Source: Clavibacter sp. VKM Ac-2873 (lineage in GTDB: Bacteria > Actinomycetota > Actinomycetes > Actinomycetales > Microbacteriaceae). From it: a stretch of DNA of 64,000 bases. The position numbers and the translations under genes were made by a program. The DNA is taken from NCBI RefSeq assembly GCF_015351075.1, contig NZ_JADKRS010000005.1:127577-191576 (forward strand), in the 5' to 3' direction. Shown piece after piece: positions 42,905 through 51,053 of this stretch; positions within the stretch are counted from its first letter, which is position 1; the number at the start of each line of letters is the position of its first letter. The notes under the pieces are model-generated. The model did not search any database. It saw nothing but the letters and a program-made list of their open reading frames with translations, and was not told the origin of the DNA.

Positions 42905-43863
42905 CTGGCCTTCTCCTTGCGCGATGACAGGGCGCGGACGCCGAGGGTGAGGCCGAGCGTCGCGAGCAGCAGCAGCACGGAGGCCGCCGATGCGACGCCC
43001 AGGTCGTTGGCCTTGAAGCCGAGCGAGAACACCCGGGTCATCCAGACCTCGGTGGATCCCGCTGGCCCGCCGCCCGTGAGCACGTACACCTCGGTGAAGG
43101 TGCGGAGGCTGCGGATCGCCGCGAGCGTCAGCACCACGCTGACGGCGGGGCGCAGCGCCGGCATCACGATGTACCGGAAGCGCTGCCGCAGGGTCACGCC
43201 GTCGACCGCGGCGGCCTCGTAGAGCGTGCGGTCGATGCCGGTGAGGCCCGCGAGGATGATGACCATGTTGTAGGGCGCGCCCGTCCAGACGCCGACGAGC
43301 ATCACGTACCCGAGGGCCGTCGACTGGTCGCTGATGAAGCCCTGCGGCGGGATGCCCACCATGCCGAGCAGCGAGTTGAGGAACCCGGTCTCGGTGGGGA
43401 AGTAGAGGATCCGCCAGATCTCGCCGATGACCGCCACCGCGGTGACGACGGGCAGGAACACGGCCGTGCGCACGAACCACAGCCGGCGCGACGTGCCCTC
43501 GAGCAGCAGGGCGAGCGCCATGCCGATGATGAGCGCGCCGACGGTCTGCCCGATGCCGAGCAGCACGGTGTGCCCGAGCGCCTCGGTGAACCGCCGGTCG
43601 CGGAGCACGTGGACGTAGTTGTCGAGCCCGAGGAACTTGTCGCCGAGGAACGGCTGGACCTTCACGAAGCTCATCCGGAAGCCCTCGAGCATCGGGATGA
43701 ACTTGAAGAGCGCGCCGAGCACGAGGCCGGGGACGAGGAAGGCCCAGGGGATGAGGGAGCGCGTGCGGAAGGGGAACCGGCCGCGCGGCTGCACGGGGCT
43801 CGGGGCCGCCGGCGCGCGGCGCTCGGGATCGACCAGGAGCGGTGCGGGGGCGCCGATGCTCAT
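42901..43863 (-). CDS. sugar ABC transporter permease, MalF type (uronate/aldarate locus)
   Basis: A 320-residue membrane protein with six predicted segments (the first LIPWAFLVPGLVLGALFKF) and the coupling motif YEAAAVDGVTLRQRFRYIVM. The ATG at 43863 overlaps the stop of the binding-protein gene (ATGA), and the open frame upstream of it is shadow. It forms the channel with the MalG-type permease encoded next. Confidence 0.92.
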   Translation of the reverse strand: MSIGAPAPLLVDPERRAPAAPSPVQPRGRFPFRTRSLIPWAFLVPGLVLGALFKFIPMLEGFRMSFVKVQPFLGDKFLGLDNYVHVLRDRRFTEALGHTVLLGIGQTVGALIIGMALALLLEGTSRRLWFVRTAVFLPVVTAVAVIGEIWRILYFPTETGFLNSLLGMVGIPPQGFISDQSTALGYVMLVGVWTGAPYNMVIILAGLTGIDRTLYEAAAVDGVTLRQRFRYIVMPALRPAVSVVLTLAAIRSLRTFTEVYVLTGGGPAGSTEVWMTRVFSLGFKANDLGVASAASVLLLLATLGLTLGVRALSSRKEKAR

Positions 43864-45209
43864 CCCTGGACCCCCTGCTCGTCGAGCTCGTCGGAGAGCT
43901 GGGACTGGATGTCGGAGAGCGCCCCGGGGATGTCGCTCGAGCAGTCCGCGATGACGCCGTTCAGGCCGTCCGCGACGATCTGGCGGTACGGCGTGAAGTC
44001 GATGGCCCACGGGAACGACCGGCCGTGGTCCTCGTAGACCTCCTTCGCGGTGTCCCAGCGCGGGTCGGCCTTGACCTGGCCGATGTCGACCGAGGTGTTC
44101 ACGGGGATCCGCACCACCGGCTGCGCCAGCACGCCCTGCGCGTTCGTCTTCACCTGCATGGCGAGCTCCTGCGCCTCGGGCGTGATCATGAACTCGGCCA
44201 GCTGCTCCTGCAGGTCCTGCTTCTTCGAGGACGCGCCGAAGTAGATGTCCTCGCCCTCCGCGAACGAGTCCGTGCCGCCGCCCGGGCCCGCCGGGGTCGG
44301 GATGACCTCGACGTTCTCCGCGCCGACCGCCGCGTCGAACGAGCTCAGGTTGTAGGGGCCCGTCTGGTAGATGCCGGCCGTGCCCTGCGCGAAGAACGGC
44401 GTGTTGGCGGTCGTGAGGTTGACCGAGCCGGGCACGACGACGCCGGGCGTGCAGAACTGGTCGCGGATCCACTTCACGGCCGTCGCGGTGCCCGGGTTGT
44501 CGAAGTCGGCGGTGTAGGTGCCGTCGCCCCCGGCCTTGAGGATGTCGCCGCCCGCCTGCCAGATGTAGGACGCGGCCCAGCGCGCGATGTAGCCGTTCTC
44601 GGCGCTGCCCGGCACGACCATGCCGTAGGTGTCGGCCTTGCCGTCGCCGTCCGGGTCGTCCTCGGCGAACGCCTTCGCGACGGCGGTGAGCTCGTCCCAG
44701 GTCTTCGGCGGCGCCATGCCGACCTTCGCCAGCCAGTCCTTGCGGATGAAGGTGATGTTCGCCTGGCGCGACCACGGGATGCCGTAGTAGTCGCCGTCGA
44801 TGCCCCGGGTGCTCTGCCAGCTCGCGTCGGAGATCTGGTCGCCGCCGGCCACGGCGTCGCGGTCGACGGGGCGGAGGAAGCCCTGCGACTCGTAGGTGCC
44901 GAGGTTGCCCGCGTCGGTGACCATCACGTCGGGGAGGCTCCGCTGCTGGGCGCGCGCCTGCAGCTGCGTGTCGAACTCGGGGATCGGCTTGTAGTCGATC
45001 TTGATGCCCGTCTTCGCGGTGAAGGCGTCGAACACGAACTGGTACGACGCGGCGTCGTCCGGCGTGCTGCGCGTCCACACCTCCAGGGAGCGGTCGTCCG
45101 CGGAGGTGGATCCGCCGCCGTCCGACGCGGAGCAGGCGCTCAGGGTGCCCGCGAGCGCGGCGACGGACGCGAGGGCGATCGCCCTCCGCCCGAGTGGGGT
45201 CATCATCAT
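43860..45209 (-). CDS. sugar-binding lipoprotein, ABC family 1 (uronate/aldarate locus)
   Basis: A 449-residue lipoprotein. The signal peptide (RRAIALASVAALAG) ends at lipobox LSAC26, followed by a Gly/Ser spacer and a family 1 solute-binding fold (LEVWTRSTPDD, ARAQQRSLPDVMVTDAGNLG, YYGIPWSRQANITFIRKDWL). Three successive ATG codons (45209, 45206, 45203) could start it; GGAGA just upstream does not separate them. It leads a minus-strand operon with two permeases, gudD and kdgD, so hexuronate or aldarate is the expected ligand. It is divergent from uronate dehydrogenase. Confidence 0.92.
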   Translation of the reverse strand: MMMTPLGRRAIALASVAALAGTLSACSASDGGGSTSADDRSLEVWTRSTPDDAASYQFVFDAFTAKTGIKIDYKPIPEFDTQLQARAQQRSLPDVMVTDAGNLGTYESQGFLRPVDRDAVAGGDQISDASWQSTRGIDGDYYGIPWSRQANITFIRKDWLAKVGMAPPKTWDELTAVAKAFAEDDPDGDGKADTYGMVVPGSAENGYIARWAASYIWQAGGDILKAGGDGTYTADFDNPGTATAVKWIRDQFCTPGVVVPGSVNLTTANTPFFAQGTAGIYQTGPYNLSSFDAAVGAENVEVIPTPAGPGGGTDSFAEGEDIYFGASSKKQDLQEQLAEFMITPEAQELAMQVKTNAQGVLAQPVVRIPVNTSVDIGQVKADPRWDTAKEVYEDHGRSFPWAIDFTPYRQIVADGLNGVIADCSSDIPGALSDIQSQLSDELDEQGVQG

Positions 45210-45230
45210 CGAATCTCCATTTGCATGTGT

Positions 45231-45271
45231 AAATGCATTACTTCAGTGTGAATGCGCTGCTACCGTAATGC
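45231..45271. promoter_or_regulatory. inverted repeat in the divergent uronate control region
   Basis: GCATTAC (45235-45241) and GTAATGC (45265-45271) are exact inverted arms 23 nt apart, next to an ATGCAT palindrome (45233-45238), in the 110-bp gap between divergent operons. It is AT-rich compared with the surroundings and is a good candidate site for the IclR-type regulator encoded at 46108. Confidence 0.5.
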
Positions 45272-45319
45272 ACACGAGGGCGACGTCGAGCGCCACGGAC
45301 ATCAACCTGGGGAGAACGC

Positions 45320-46114
45320 ATGACGAACCCGACGCGCATCGTGATGACGGGGGCCGCCGGCATGGCCGGGCGCGGCGTCCGGCCCCTGCTGCGGGCGGCG
45401 GGCCACGAGCTCGTGCTCCTCGACCTGGTGGATCCCGACCCGGTCGACGGCGAGCGCGCCGTCACCGCCTCGGTGCGCGACCTCGGCGCGATGCGCGAGG
45501 CCGTCCGCGGGGCCGACCTCGTGGTGCACCTCGGGGGCATCAGCCGCGAGCGGCCGTGGGACGACGTCCTCACGGCGAACGTCGACGGCACGCGGACCGT
45601 GCTCGAGGCCGCGCGCGCGGAGGGCGTCCGCCGCGTGCTCCTCGCGAGCTCCACGCACGCCGTCGGCTTCCACCCGGTGCCGACGGAGCCCGTCGCCGAT
45701 CTCGCGCCCCGCCCGGACAGCCTCTACGGCGTGACCAAGGCGGCCATGGAGGCGCTCGGATCCGTGTACGCCGACCGCCACGGGATGAGCGTCGTGAGCG
45801 CGCGGATCGGCACCCTCCTCGAGCGCCCCACGGGTCGCCGGTCGCTCTCCACCTGGCTCTCCTTCCCCGACCTGGCGCGGCTCATCGCGGCGGTCGCCGC
45901 GCTGGAGGAGCCCGGGGCGCACATCGTCTGGGGCGTGTCGCGCAACGCGCGCGCGTGGTTCTCGCCCGACGCCGGCGAGCGGATCGGCTACTACCCTGAG
46001 GATGACGCCGAGGCCTTCGCCGCCGGCATCGACGACGGGGACGACGCGGACGCGAACGGCCTCATCGGCGGCGAATGGGCCGCACCGGAGCACGCACTGG
46101 GAGACGCATGGTGA
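45320..46114 (+). CDS. udh: NAD-dependent uronate dehydrogenase
   Basis: A 264-residue short-chain (extended) dehydrogenase. It has the NAD-binding motif VMTGAAGMAGRGVRP, the HLGGIS loop typical of uronate dehydrogenases, the catalytic YGVTK pair and the C-terminal VVWG-like stretch (AHIVWGVSRNARAWFS). The length equals that of characterised uronate dehydrogenases (about 265). It oxidises D-galacturonate or D-glucuronate to the aldarolactone, the first step of the pathway completed by the divergent gudD and kdgD genes. The ATG follows GGGGAGAACGC. Its stop overlaps the start of the IclR-type gene. Confidence 0.9.
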   Translation: MTNPTRIVMTGAAGMAGRGVRPLLRAAGHELVLLDLVDPDPVDGERAVTASVRDLGAMREAVRGADLVVHLGGISRERPWDDVLTANVDGTRTVLEAARAEGVRRVLLASSTHAVGFHPVPTEPVADLAPRPDSLYGVTKAAMEALGSVYADRHGMSVVSARIGTLLERPTGRRSLSTWLSFPDLARLIAAVAALEEPGAHIVWGVSRNARAWFSPDAGERIGYYPEDDAEAFAAGIDDGDDADANGLIGGEWAAPEHALGDAW

Positions 46115-46902
46115 CCGACGGACCGGCGACCGAGCGCGGCGCCCGGCCGGTCAAGTCGGCGGAGCGCACGCTCGCCCTGCTGGAGCGGCTGGCCGGATCG
46201 TCGGAGCCCGTCTCCGTGGTGGACCTCCATCGCGCGTCCGGCTACCCGCGCTCGAGCCTGCACCAGCTGCTGCACACCATGGCCGCGAGCGGCTGGATCG
46301 AGATGCTGCAGGACGGCACGCACGTCTCCATCGGATCCCGCGCGCTCGTCGTCGGCACCGCCTACCTCGACCGCGACCGGGCGCTGCCGCACGCGCTCGC
46401 CGCCCTCGAGCGGATCCGCGACGAGACCGGGTACACCGCGCACTACGCGCGCCGCGAGGGCGACCGCGTGCTGTACCTGGCCACGCGCGAGACGACCGAG
46501 TCCCGGCGCGCGACCTCGCGCGTCGGCCGGCAGCTGCCCGCGCACGCCACCTCGCTCGGCAAGGCCCTGCTCGCGGAGCTCAGCCCCGAGGAGCGGCGGG
46601 AGGCGCTCGGCTCCGGCCCGCTCGCCGCCCTCACCCCGCAGACCGTCACCGATCGTGCGGCCCTCGACGCGCAGCTCGACGCGGCCCACGAGCGCGGGTA
46701 CGCGCACGAGCGCGAGGAGAACCTGGCCGGCGTCAGCTGCGTGGCGGTGAGCGTGGGCTACCGGATCCCCGCGACCGACGCGATCAGCTGCTCCATGCCG
46801 ATCGACCGCGCGACCCCGGAGGAGGCGGAGCGGGTCGCGGGCATCATCGCCGCGCACGCGCACCGGCTCGCCCAGACCCTGCGGTCGGCGGGCGTGCGGT
46901 GA
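46108..46902 (+). CDS. IclR-family transcriptional regulator
   Basis: A 264-residue protein with an N-terminal winged helix (VKSAERTLALLERLAG, then VVDLHRASGYPRSSLHQLL) and the C-terminal IclR effector domain (LPAHATSLGKALLAELSPEE, REENLAGVSCVAVSV). ATG 46108 or GTG 46111 may be used; both overlap the udh stop. Coupled to uronate dehydrogenase and facing the importer operon, it probably controls both promoters through the inverted repeat near 45235-45271, with a uronate or pathway intermediate as effector (inference). Confidence 0.92.
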   Translation: MVTDGPATERGARPVKSAERTLALLERLAGSSEPVSVVDLHRASGYPRSSLHQLLHTMAASGWIEMLQDGTHVSIGSRALVVGTAYLDRDRALPHALAALERIRDETGYTAHYARREGDRVLYLATRETTESRRATSRVGRQLPAHATSLGKALLAELSPEERREALGSGPLAALTPQTVTDRAALDAQLDAAHERGYAHEREENLAGVSCVAVSVGYRIPATDAISCSMPIDRATPEEAERVAGIIAAHAHRLAQTLRSAGVR

Positions 46903-48005
46903 GCGTCTCCTTCTGCGCGTACCCCTGGGACCTCATCGACGACCCGGACGCCGCGTCCCGCGTGCGGGCGGCGGGCGGCGACGGCGTGGCCATCGCGGCG
47001 GCGTACCACTCGGTGCGCGCCGCGACGCCCCTGCATCCGCGGCACCGCATCGTCGACGCGCGCTCGTCCGCGCTCTACCTCCCGGTGCGCGAGGGGGCAT
47101 GGGGCGAGCTCCGCCCCGATGACGACACGCCCTGGGTCGGGCCGGACGCCTTCGCGCGCGCCGCGGCGGTCGCGCGCGCCGCGGGCCTCGGCGTCGAGGC
47201 GTGGATCGTGCTCACGCACTCGACGTCGGTCGGCACGCGCCACCCGGACAGCCGCGTCGTCAACGCGTTCGGCGAGGCCTATCCGTACGCGCTCTGCCCC
47301 GCCCGCGACGAGGTGCGCGCGTACGCGGCGGCGCTGGTCGCCGAGACGGCCGCCGCGGCGGACCTCGACGGCGTGATGCTCGAGGCGTGCGGCCCCATGG
47401 GCCTCGGCCACCTCGGGCACCACGAGAAGACCGCGGGAGCCGACTGGTCGGCCGAGGCGGAGGCGCTGCTGTCGATCTGCTTCTGCACGGCGTGCGTCGC
47501 GCTGCTGGCGGCGGAGGGCGAGGATCCGGACGCGCTGGGCTCCGAGGTGCGCGCTCGCGTCGACGCCGACGGCGGGCTCGCGGGCCTCGACGCCGTCCTG
47601 CGCGTGCGCGGCCGGGCCAGGCGGCAGCTCCTCGACGCGTGCGTCGCGGCCGCGCGCACCGCGGGCGTCACCCGCGTCGTGGTGCACGCGCAGGCGGATC
47701 CGTGGGCCACCGGTCCGTTCGCCGCGCTCCTCGACGACCTCGACGAGGTGGACGGCGCGGTGGTGCTCGACGCCGTGGCGCACGACGCCGAGGCGATGCG
47801 CGGGCTCCGCGCGCGCCTCCCCGGCACTCGGATCGGCGGCTACCTCTGGGCGCTGCCGCCGGCGACCCCCGCGAGCATCCGCGCCGGCTGGCCCGACGCC
47901 GTCCGCGGGCTCGACGACACGTACGTGTACCACCTCGGGCTCATCGGCCGGGAGCGCCTGGCGGCCGTGGGCGACGCCCTGCACGCGGCGGCGGCCCGGT
48001 CGTGA
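46899..48005 (+). CDS. unrecognised protein of the uronate operon, possible TIM-barrel enzyme
   Basis: A 368-residue soluble protein without signal peptide. Start GTG 46899 overlaps the IclR stop (GTGA), so it is translated with udh and the regulator. Alternating strands and helices, GDGVAIAAAYHS, VEAWIVLTHST, LDGVMLEACGPMGLGH near the middle and RIGGYLWALPPA near the end are reminiscent of sugar-active TIM barrels. A cysteine cluster CFCTAC (about residue 194) is unusual and could bind metal. I do not recognise the family; a role in handling uronates or oligouronides is inferred only from position. Confidence 0.8.
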   Translation: MSVSFCAYPWDLIDDPDAASRVRAAGGDGVAIAAAYHSVRAATPLHPRHRIVDARSSALYLPVREGAWGELRPDDDTPWVGPDAFARAAAVARAAGLGVEAWIVLTHSTSVGTRHPDSRVVNAFGEAYPYALCPARDEVRAYAAALVAETAAAADLDGVMLEACGPMGLGHLGHHEKTAGADWSAEAEALLSICFCTACVALLAAEGEDPDALGSEVRARVDADGGLAGLDAVLRVRGRARRQLLDACVAAARTAGVTRVVVHAQADPWATGPFAALLDDLDEVDGAVVLDAVAHDAEAMRGLRARLPGTRIGGYLWALPPATPASIRAGWPDAVRGLDDTYVYHLGLIGRERLAAVGDALHAAAARS

Positions 48006-48009
48006 CGGC

Positions 48010-48408
48010 CTAGTCGCGACGCGGGCGGGGCTGCCTGCCCCATCGCTCGGCATCCTGTCGCTCGACCTCGCGGCGTCGGGTGACCCGCTTGGCCGCCTGC
48101 CCCGCGCGGAACGTGCTCCAGACGATGCCGCCGACGAGCAGCAGCGAACCCCAGCTGGCGACGCTGTTCATGCCGGCGCCGGCCGCGATCCCGCCGATGA
48201 CGCCGCCGATCGCGACGGGCAGGCACGTGCTGCGGAGCGCGGGGAGGGCGGCCACGTGCCCGGCGCGCCAGGCCTCGTCGCTCGCCATGAGGGGACGCGT
48301 GCGGATCCCGATCCACCCGTTGCGCTTCAGGAGGCCCCAGGCCGCGAGCTGCGTGGTGCCGAGGATCAGCAGCGCCGCGACGGCGAGCAGCAGCGCGGGG
48401 ACACCCAT
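48010..48408 (-). CDS. SdpI-like membrane protein
   Basis: A 132-residue protein with three predicted membrane segments and the SdpI-family motif NGWIGIRTRPLMASDEAWRA between the first two. In Bacillus SdpI protects against the SdpC toxin; in actinobacteria the role is unknown. The C-terminal 25 residues are strongly basic. On the minus strand CAGGCT ends 7 nt before the ATG, consistent with a leaderless start. It is convergent with the preceding gene. Confidence 0.82.
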   Translation of the reverse strand: MGVPALLLAVAALLILGTTQLAAWGLLKRNGWIGIRTRPLMASDEAWRAGHVAALPALRSTCLPVAIGGVIGGIAAGAGMNSVASWGSLLLVGGIVWSTFRAGQAAKRVTRRREVERQDAERWGRQPRPRRD

Positions 48409-48445
48409 GCGCCCAGCCTGACACGGCCGGCCGCGCCCCGCGCCC

Positions 48446-49813
48446 TCAGCACTCGATGACGTTGACCGCGAGGCCGCCGGTGGACGTCTCCTTGTACTTC
48501 GTGGACATGTCGAGGCCCGTCTGGCGCATGGTCTCGATCACGGTGTCGAGCGAGACGAGGTGCGTGCCGTCGCCGTGCAGGGCCATGCGCGCGGCGTTCA
48601 CGGCGGTGGAGGCGGCGATCGCGTTCCGCTCGATGCACGGGATCTGCACGAGCCCGCCCACGGGATCGCACGTGAGGCCGAGGTGGTGCTCCATCGCGAT
48701 CTCGGCGGCGTTCTCGACCTGCCGCGGGGATCCGCCGAGCACCGCGCAGAGGGCGCCGGCGGCCATCGCGCACGCCGTGCCGACCTCGCCCTGGCAGCCG
48801 GCCTCGGCGCCCGAGATGGACGCGTTGGCCTTCACGAGCGAGCCGATCGCGGTCGCGGTGAGGAGGAAATCGCGGATCCCGGCGCGGTCGGCGCCGGGCA
48901 CGAACCGCAGGTAGTAGGAGCCGACGGCGGGGATGATGCCGGCCGCGCCGTTCGTGGGCGCCGTCACGACGCGCCCGCCGGACGCGTTCTCCTCGTTGAC
49001 CGCGAGCGCGAACGCGTGCAGCCACTCGTGGCTGGTGTCGCGCGCGCCCTCGGCGTCGATGGTCGCGAGCTGCGAGGCCACGCGTGCCGCCCGGCGCCGC
49101 ACGTTGAGCCCGCCCGGGAGCGTGCCCTGGCCGCCGAGCCCCGCGGTCACGCACGCCGCCATGGCGTCCCAGATCGCGTCGAGGCCGGCGACCGCGCGGC
49201 GGGATCCGTGGATCGACTCCTCGGTGTCGCGCGCGACGTCGGCGATGGAGCGCCCGGTCGACTCGGCCAGCGCGATCAGCTCGTCGGCGTTGGAGAAGGA
49301 GTGCGGCAGTCCGGTGGGCAGCACGGCCGACGGCGCCTGGTCCTCACGCAGCACGAAGCCGCCGCCGACCGAGAACCACGTGCTCTCGAGCACCGTGCCG
49401 CCGTCGGCGTCGAGCGCGGCCAGGTGCATCGCGTTGGGGTGACGGGGGAGCCGCGTGAACGGCTCGAAGGTGAGGTCGCGGCCCACCATCCGCACCGGGT
49501 GGATCCCCGCGAGCGGCACGTCGACGCCCTCGCCGAGCCCCGACCAGCGCCCGCGCACCTCGTCCGGGTCGCACGTCTCGGGCGCGAGGCCGGCGAGCCC
49601 CGCGACGACCGCGTCGGGCGTGCCGTGGCCGAGGCCGGTGGCGCCGAGCGAGCCGAACAGCCGCACGGTGACGCGCGTGATCTCGGTGAACCGGGGCGAC
49701 GCCTCGCACTCCCGGGCGAAGAGCAGGGCGGCGCGCATGGGTCCGACGGTGTGCGAGCTCGACGGCCCGATCCCGATGGAGAAGAGGTCGAGTGCCGAGA
49801 CGTACGCTGTCAT
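48446..49813 (-). CDS. sdaA: L-serine ammonia-lyase (iron-sulfur, single chain)
   Basis: A 455-residue enzyme that deaminates L-serine to pyruvate. The N-terminal beta domain begins [20 protein letters not shown], the family signature. Catalytic-domain cysteines for the 4Fe-4S cluster are seen in [16 protein letters not shown] and [20 protein letters not shown]. The C-terminus ends [17 protein letters not shown], whose last Cys is the pseudo-substrate ligand in bacterial serine deaminases. TAGTCT on the minus strand (49825-49820) ends 7 nt before the ATG, so it is probably leaderless. Confidence 0.95.
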   Translation of the reverse strand: MTAYVSALDLFSIGIGPSSSHTVGPMRAALLFARECEASPRFTEITRVTVRLFGSLGATGLGHGTPDAVVAGLAGLAPETCDPDEVRGRWSGLGEGVDVPLAGIHPVRMVGRDLTFEPFTRLPRHPNAMHLAALDADGGTVLESTWFSVGGGFVLREDQAPSAVLPTGLPHSFSNADELIALAESTGRSIADVARDTEESIHGSRRAVAGLDAIWDAMAACVTAGLGGQGTLPGGLNVRRRAARVASQLATIDAEGARDTSHEWLHAFALAVNEENASGGRVVTAPTNGAAGIIPAVGSYYLRFVPGADRAGIRDFLLTATAIGSLVKANASISGAEAGCQGEVGTACAMAAGALCAVLGGSPRQVENAAEIAMEHHLGLTCDPVGGLVQIPCIERNAIAASTAVNAARMALHGDGTHLVSLDTVIETMRQTGLDMSTKYKETSTGGLAVNVIEC

Positions 49814-49822
49814 CCCGTCAGA

Positions 49823-50473
49823 CTATGCCGCGGCCGTCTCCCGGTCGGCCGCGGGAGCCCCCGGGCGCGCGAGGCCACGGCGGGCGGGGCCGCGCGACGC
49901 GACCGCCAGCCAGGTCCAGCCGACCGCGAGGCCGAGCATGGTGATCACGCCGCGTGGGAAGAAGATGTGGCTGTCGACGAACGAGACGGCCGCGATCACG
50001 GCGATCACCGCGCCCGGCAGCGCCCGGAGGCCCGCGTGCCGGATCACGAGCGCGCTCGCGAGCACGGTCGCCGCGACGTAGGACCAGACGCCCGCGACGA
50101 CGATGTCGTCCGCGAGGCCGTACATGGTGTTCACGCCCTGGCTGCCCTCGAGCTGCAGGGCGCCCGCCGCGATGCCCGCGAGGATGTCGAGCGCCTGGTA
50201 GCAGACGGCGTAGACGAAGCCGAGGACCACGGCCACGATCCCGAGGCGGCGGTCGTGGCGACGCGTGAGGAGGATCGGCGCGATCGCGAGCAGCGGGAAG
50301 ACCGGGAGCAGGGCGATGTGCATGTCGCGCCAGTGCATGGCGGTGTCGTCGGTCAGCTGGTTCGGGTGGCCGAGGCCGGCGGCGGCCAGCGCGAGCGGCG
50401 GGAGCGCGACCGCGACGAGGACGGCGGCGGTGCGGGAGCGGGAGGGAGCGGAGGGGGCGACGGCGTCGGGCAT
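49823..50473 (-). CDS. integral membrane protein, function unknown
   Basis: A 216-residue protein with about six hydrophobic segments (for example AAVLVAVALPPLALAAAG, ALLPVFPLLAIAPILLT and ALPGAVIAVIAAVSFVDS) and no recognised domain. A short loop HPNQLTDDTAMHWRDMH between segments 1 and 2 contains two His and could lie near a site. TACGAT on the minus strand ends 7 nt before the ATG, so it is probably leaderless. The C-terminal 25 residues are Arg/Ala-rich. Confidence 0.75.
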   Translation of the reverse strand: MPDAVAPSAPSRSRTAAVLVAVALPPLALAAAGLGHPNQLTDDTAMHWRDMHIALLPVFPLLAIAPILLTRRHDRRLGIVAVVLGFVYAVCYQALDILAGIAAGALQLEGSQGVNTMYGLADDIVVAGVWSYVAATVLASALVIRHAGLRALPGAVIAVIAAVSFVDSHIFFPRGVITMLGLAVGWTWLAVASRGPARRGLARPGAPAADRETAAA

Positions 50474-50543
50474 GCGGTCATCGTAGGCAGACCGCGTGGC
50501 GCGACCCGCCCGGATCAGGAGTCCGACATGACCTCCGGGATGA

Positions 50544-50592
50544 CGAGAGCCCCCGCCGCCGATCCGGTGCAGATCGGCGGCGGGGGCTCTCG
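50544..50592 (-). terminator. strong terminator hairpin after the GlsB-type gene
   Basis: A perfect 21-bp stem (50544-50564 with 50572-50592) around the loop CGGTGCA, 13 nt beyond the stop of the upstream minus-strand gene. No T-tract. Confidence 0.75.
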
Positions 50593-50605
50593 GGATGCGG
50601 AAGGA

Positions 50606-50866
50606 CTAGGCCTTCTTGCGGCCGACGATCGCGCCGTAGACCAGCAGGACGATGATCGCGCCGACGATGGCGAGCGCGAGCGAGCCGAGGTCGAACGCGT
50701 CCACGCCCTTGTTGAACAGCGCGCTGCCGATGAAGCCGCCGAGGAAGGCCCCGACGACGCCCAGGATCAGCGTGACGATGATTCCGCCGCCCTGCTTGCC
50801 CGGGAGGATCAGCTTGGCGAGCGCTCCGGCGATCAGACCCAGAACCAGAAAACCGATGATGCCCAT
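50606..50866 (-). CDS. GlsB/YeaQ/YmgE family membrane protein
   Basis: An 86-residue protein with three membrane segments and the family pattern: GLIAGALAKLILPGKQGGG, then GVVGAFLGGFIGSALF, ending in a membrane segment and the basic tail GRKKA. These small proteins are commonly stress-induced; their mechanism is unknown. ATG 50866 follows GAGGAG 8 nt upstream; a longer in-frame start at 50956 lacks an SD. The preceding ~120 bp are unusually AT-rich and hold its promoter, not resolved here. Confidence 0.88.
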   Translation of the reverse strand: MGIIGFLVLGLIAGALAKLILPGKQGGGIIVTLILGVVGAFLGGFIGSALFNKGVDAFDLGSLALAIVGAIIVLLVYGAIVGRKKA

Positions 50867-51005
50867 GTGCGTTACTCCTCGAAGATCTCTTGCTGTGTGA
50901 CACCCGAATGCGGGTGGACGTGTCCCAGTCAAGCACCCGGGAGACCATTCGTGCAAAAACTGTTAGTGCTATCCCCTTAACCGGATGGGGTACCGCAGAC
51001 GACGA

Positions 51006-51034
51006 AGCGCCCGTCGGCGATGCCGACGGGCGCT
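51006..51034 (-). terminator. terminator hairpin after the M23 peptidase gene
   Basis: AGCGCCCGTCGGC (51006-51018), loop GAT, GCCGACGGGCGCT (51022-51034), about 20 nt beyond the peptidase stop on the minus strand. Confidence 0.65.
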
Positions 51035-51053
51035 CCATCTTGTGCTCGAGAGG

